Of a DNA stretch of 9,133 bases, positions 8,862-9,133 are shown piece by piece. The notes under the pieces were generated by a model. It worked only from the letters and a program-made list of their open reading frames with translations. It did no database searches and was not told the origin of the DNA. A program made the translations under genes and the position numbers. The stretch comes from Desulfobacterales bacterium (GTDB taxonomy: Bacteria; Desulfobacterota; Desulfobacteria; Desulfobacterales; ETH-SRB1). The DNA lies in the NCBI GenBank assembly GCA_030669465.1, contig DAOVDN010000025.1, positions 1 to 9,133 on the forward strand, read 5' to 3'. Within the stretch, counting starts at the first letter, position 1. Every line of letters starts with the position of its first letter.

Positions 8862-9133
8862 ATGAAATATCAAATAGTTAAAAGGAGTACGAAACTTGAG
8901 TTATTAGTTTTCAGTTCACTGATCCTTTTACTATGCATGATCGTGCCCTTTCCCGCATATAGTAGTTTTTTATACAAAAGCTATATAGTGCGACATGACA
9001 GGGGAACGGACATATTATGTGATCCATATATTGTCCAAAAGCATGATTGGGTCTATAAGCTCTTCAGGCAAAAAGGGGAAATAGCATATAAGGATTTCCC
9101 GGAATTTTTAAATATATTTAAACGCATAAATCC
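8862..9133 (+). CDS. Exported protein with LysM-like segment, N-terminal part
   Basis: The first 90 codons are visible; the gene runs off the window. A basic N-terminus (MKYQIVKRSTK) and a hydrophobic stretch (LLVFSSLILLLCMIVPF, about 14-30) end in PAYS, a good signal peptidase I site after Ser34. The mature protein should therefore be periplasmic or outer-surface. Residues 56-91 (YIVQKHDWVYKLFRQKG to FPEFLNIFKRINP) resemble a LysM domain, with Y-I-V-x-K-x-D-W-V opening and F-K-x-I-N-P before the second strand, the type that binds peptidoglycan. The domain lacks the usual Gly-Asp-Thr, so the match is moderate. The ATG has no clear Shine-Dalgarno. A strong AAAGGAG at 8881-8887 lies inside the frame and leads only to a TTG in another frame that stops within four codons. 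Confidence 0.65.
   Translation, partial: MKYQIVKRSTKLELLVFSSLILLLCMIVPFPAYSSFLYKSYIVRHDRGTDILCDPYIVQKHDWVYKLFRQKGEIAYKDFPEFLNIFKRIN

Noticed and set aside
8881..8898. Strong AAAGGAG site followed by TTG as the true start of the LysM-like gene
   Set aside because: The TTG is in another frame and stops within four codons; the signal peptide needs the ATG at 8862.

Overview
This 9.1 kb window reads as ordinary bacterial chromosome from a low-to-moderate GC Gram-negative organism. Lipoprotein-type and periplasmic cell-wall proteins, short intergenic gaps and several families of intergenic palindromic repeats suggest the Desulfobacterota (former Deltaproteobacteria). That placement is inference from gene types and overall feel; nothing in the window proves it. 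I see no tRNA, rRNA, CRISPR array, transposase or phage gene.

Layout, left to right. (1) The 3' end of a glyoxalase-II-like metallo-beta-lactamase-fold hydrolase on the + strand, with a weak intrinsic terminator over its stop codon. (2) A minus-strand block, transcribed right to left: pcm (protein-L-isoaspartate O-methyltransferase), then birA (biotin-protein ligase/repressor), then an uncertain small ORF, then an mltF-like membrane-bound lytic transglycosylase. A 106-bp palindromic MITE-like element sits between pcm and birA. A second copy in the opposite orientation sits just past the mltF stop. (3) A divergent + strand potassium channel with a cytoplasmic RCK/TrkA module. (4) A convergent 5-formyltetrahydrofolate cyclo-ligase on the minus strand, whose stop codon overlaps that of the channel. 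(5) A gap filled by a composite GC-rich inverted repeat. (6) A tightly coupled + strand pair, serS and thrC, overlapping by 4 bp. (7) A roughly 260-bp complex palindromic repeat, possibly interrupting a coupled small ORF. (8) The 5' end of an exported protein with a LysM-like segment, cut by the window edge.

The genes are mostly housekeeping: protein repair, biotinylation, folate one-carbon metabolism, serine tRNA charging, threonine synthesis, murein turnover and potassium flux. I find no convincing new multi-gene system. The most unusual content is intergenic: three unrelated palindromic repeat families within 9 kb, one of which supplies the pcm stop codon and occupies the birA leader. The other item is an undescribed small ORF lying in the same frame as both birA and mltF, separated from each only by a stop codon.
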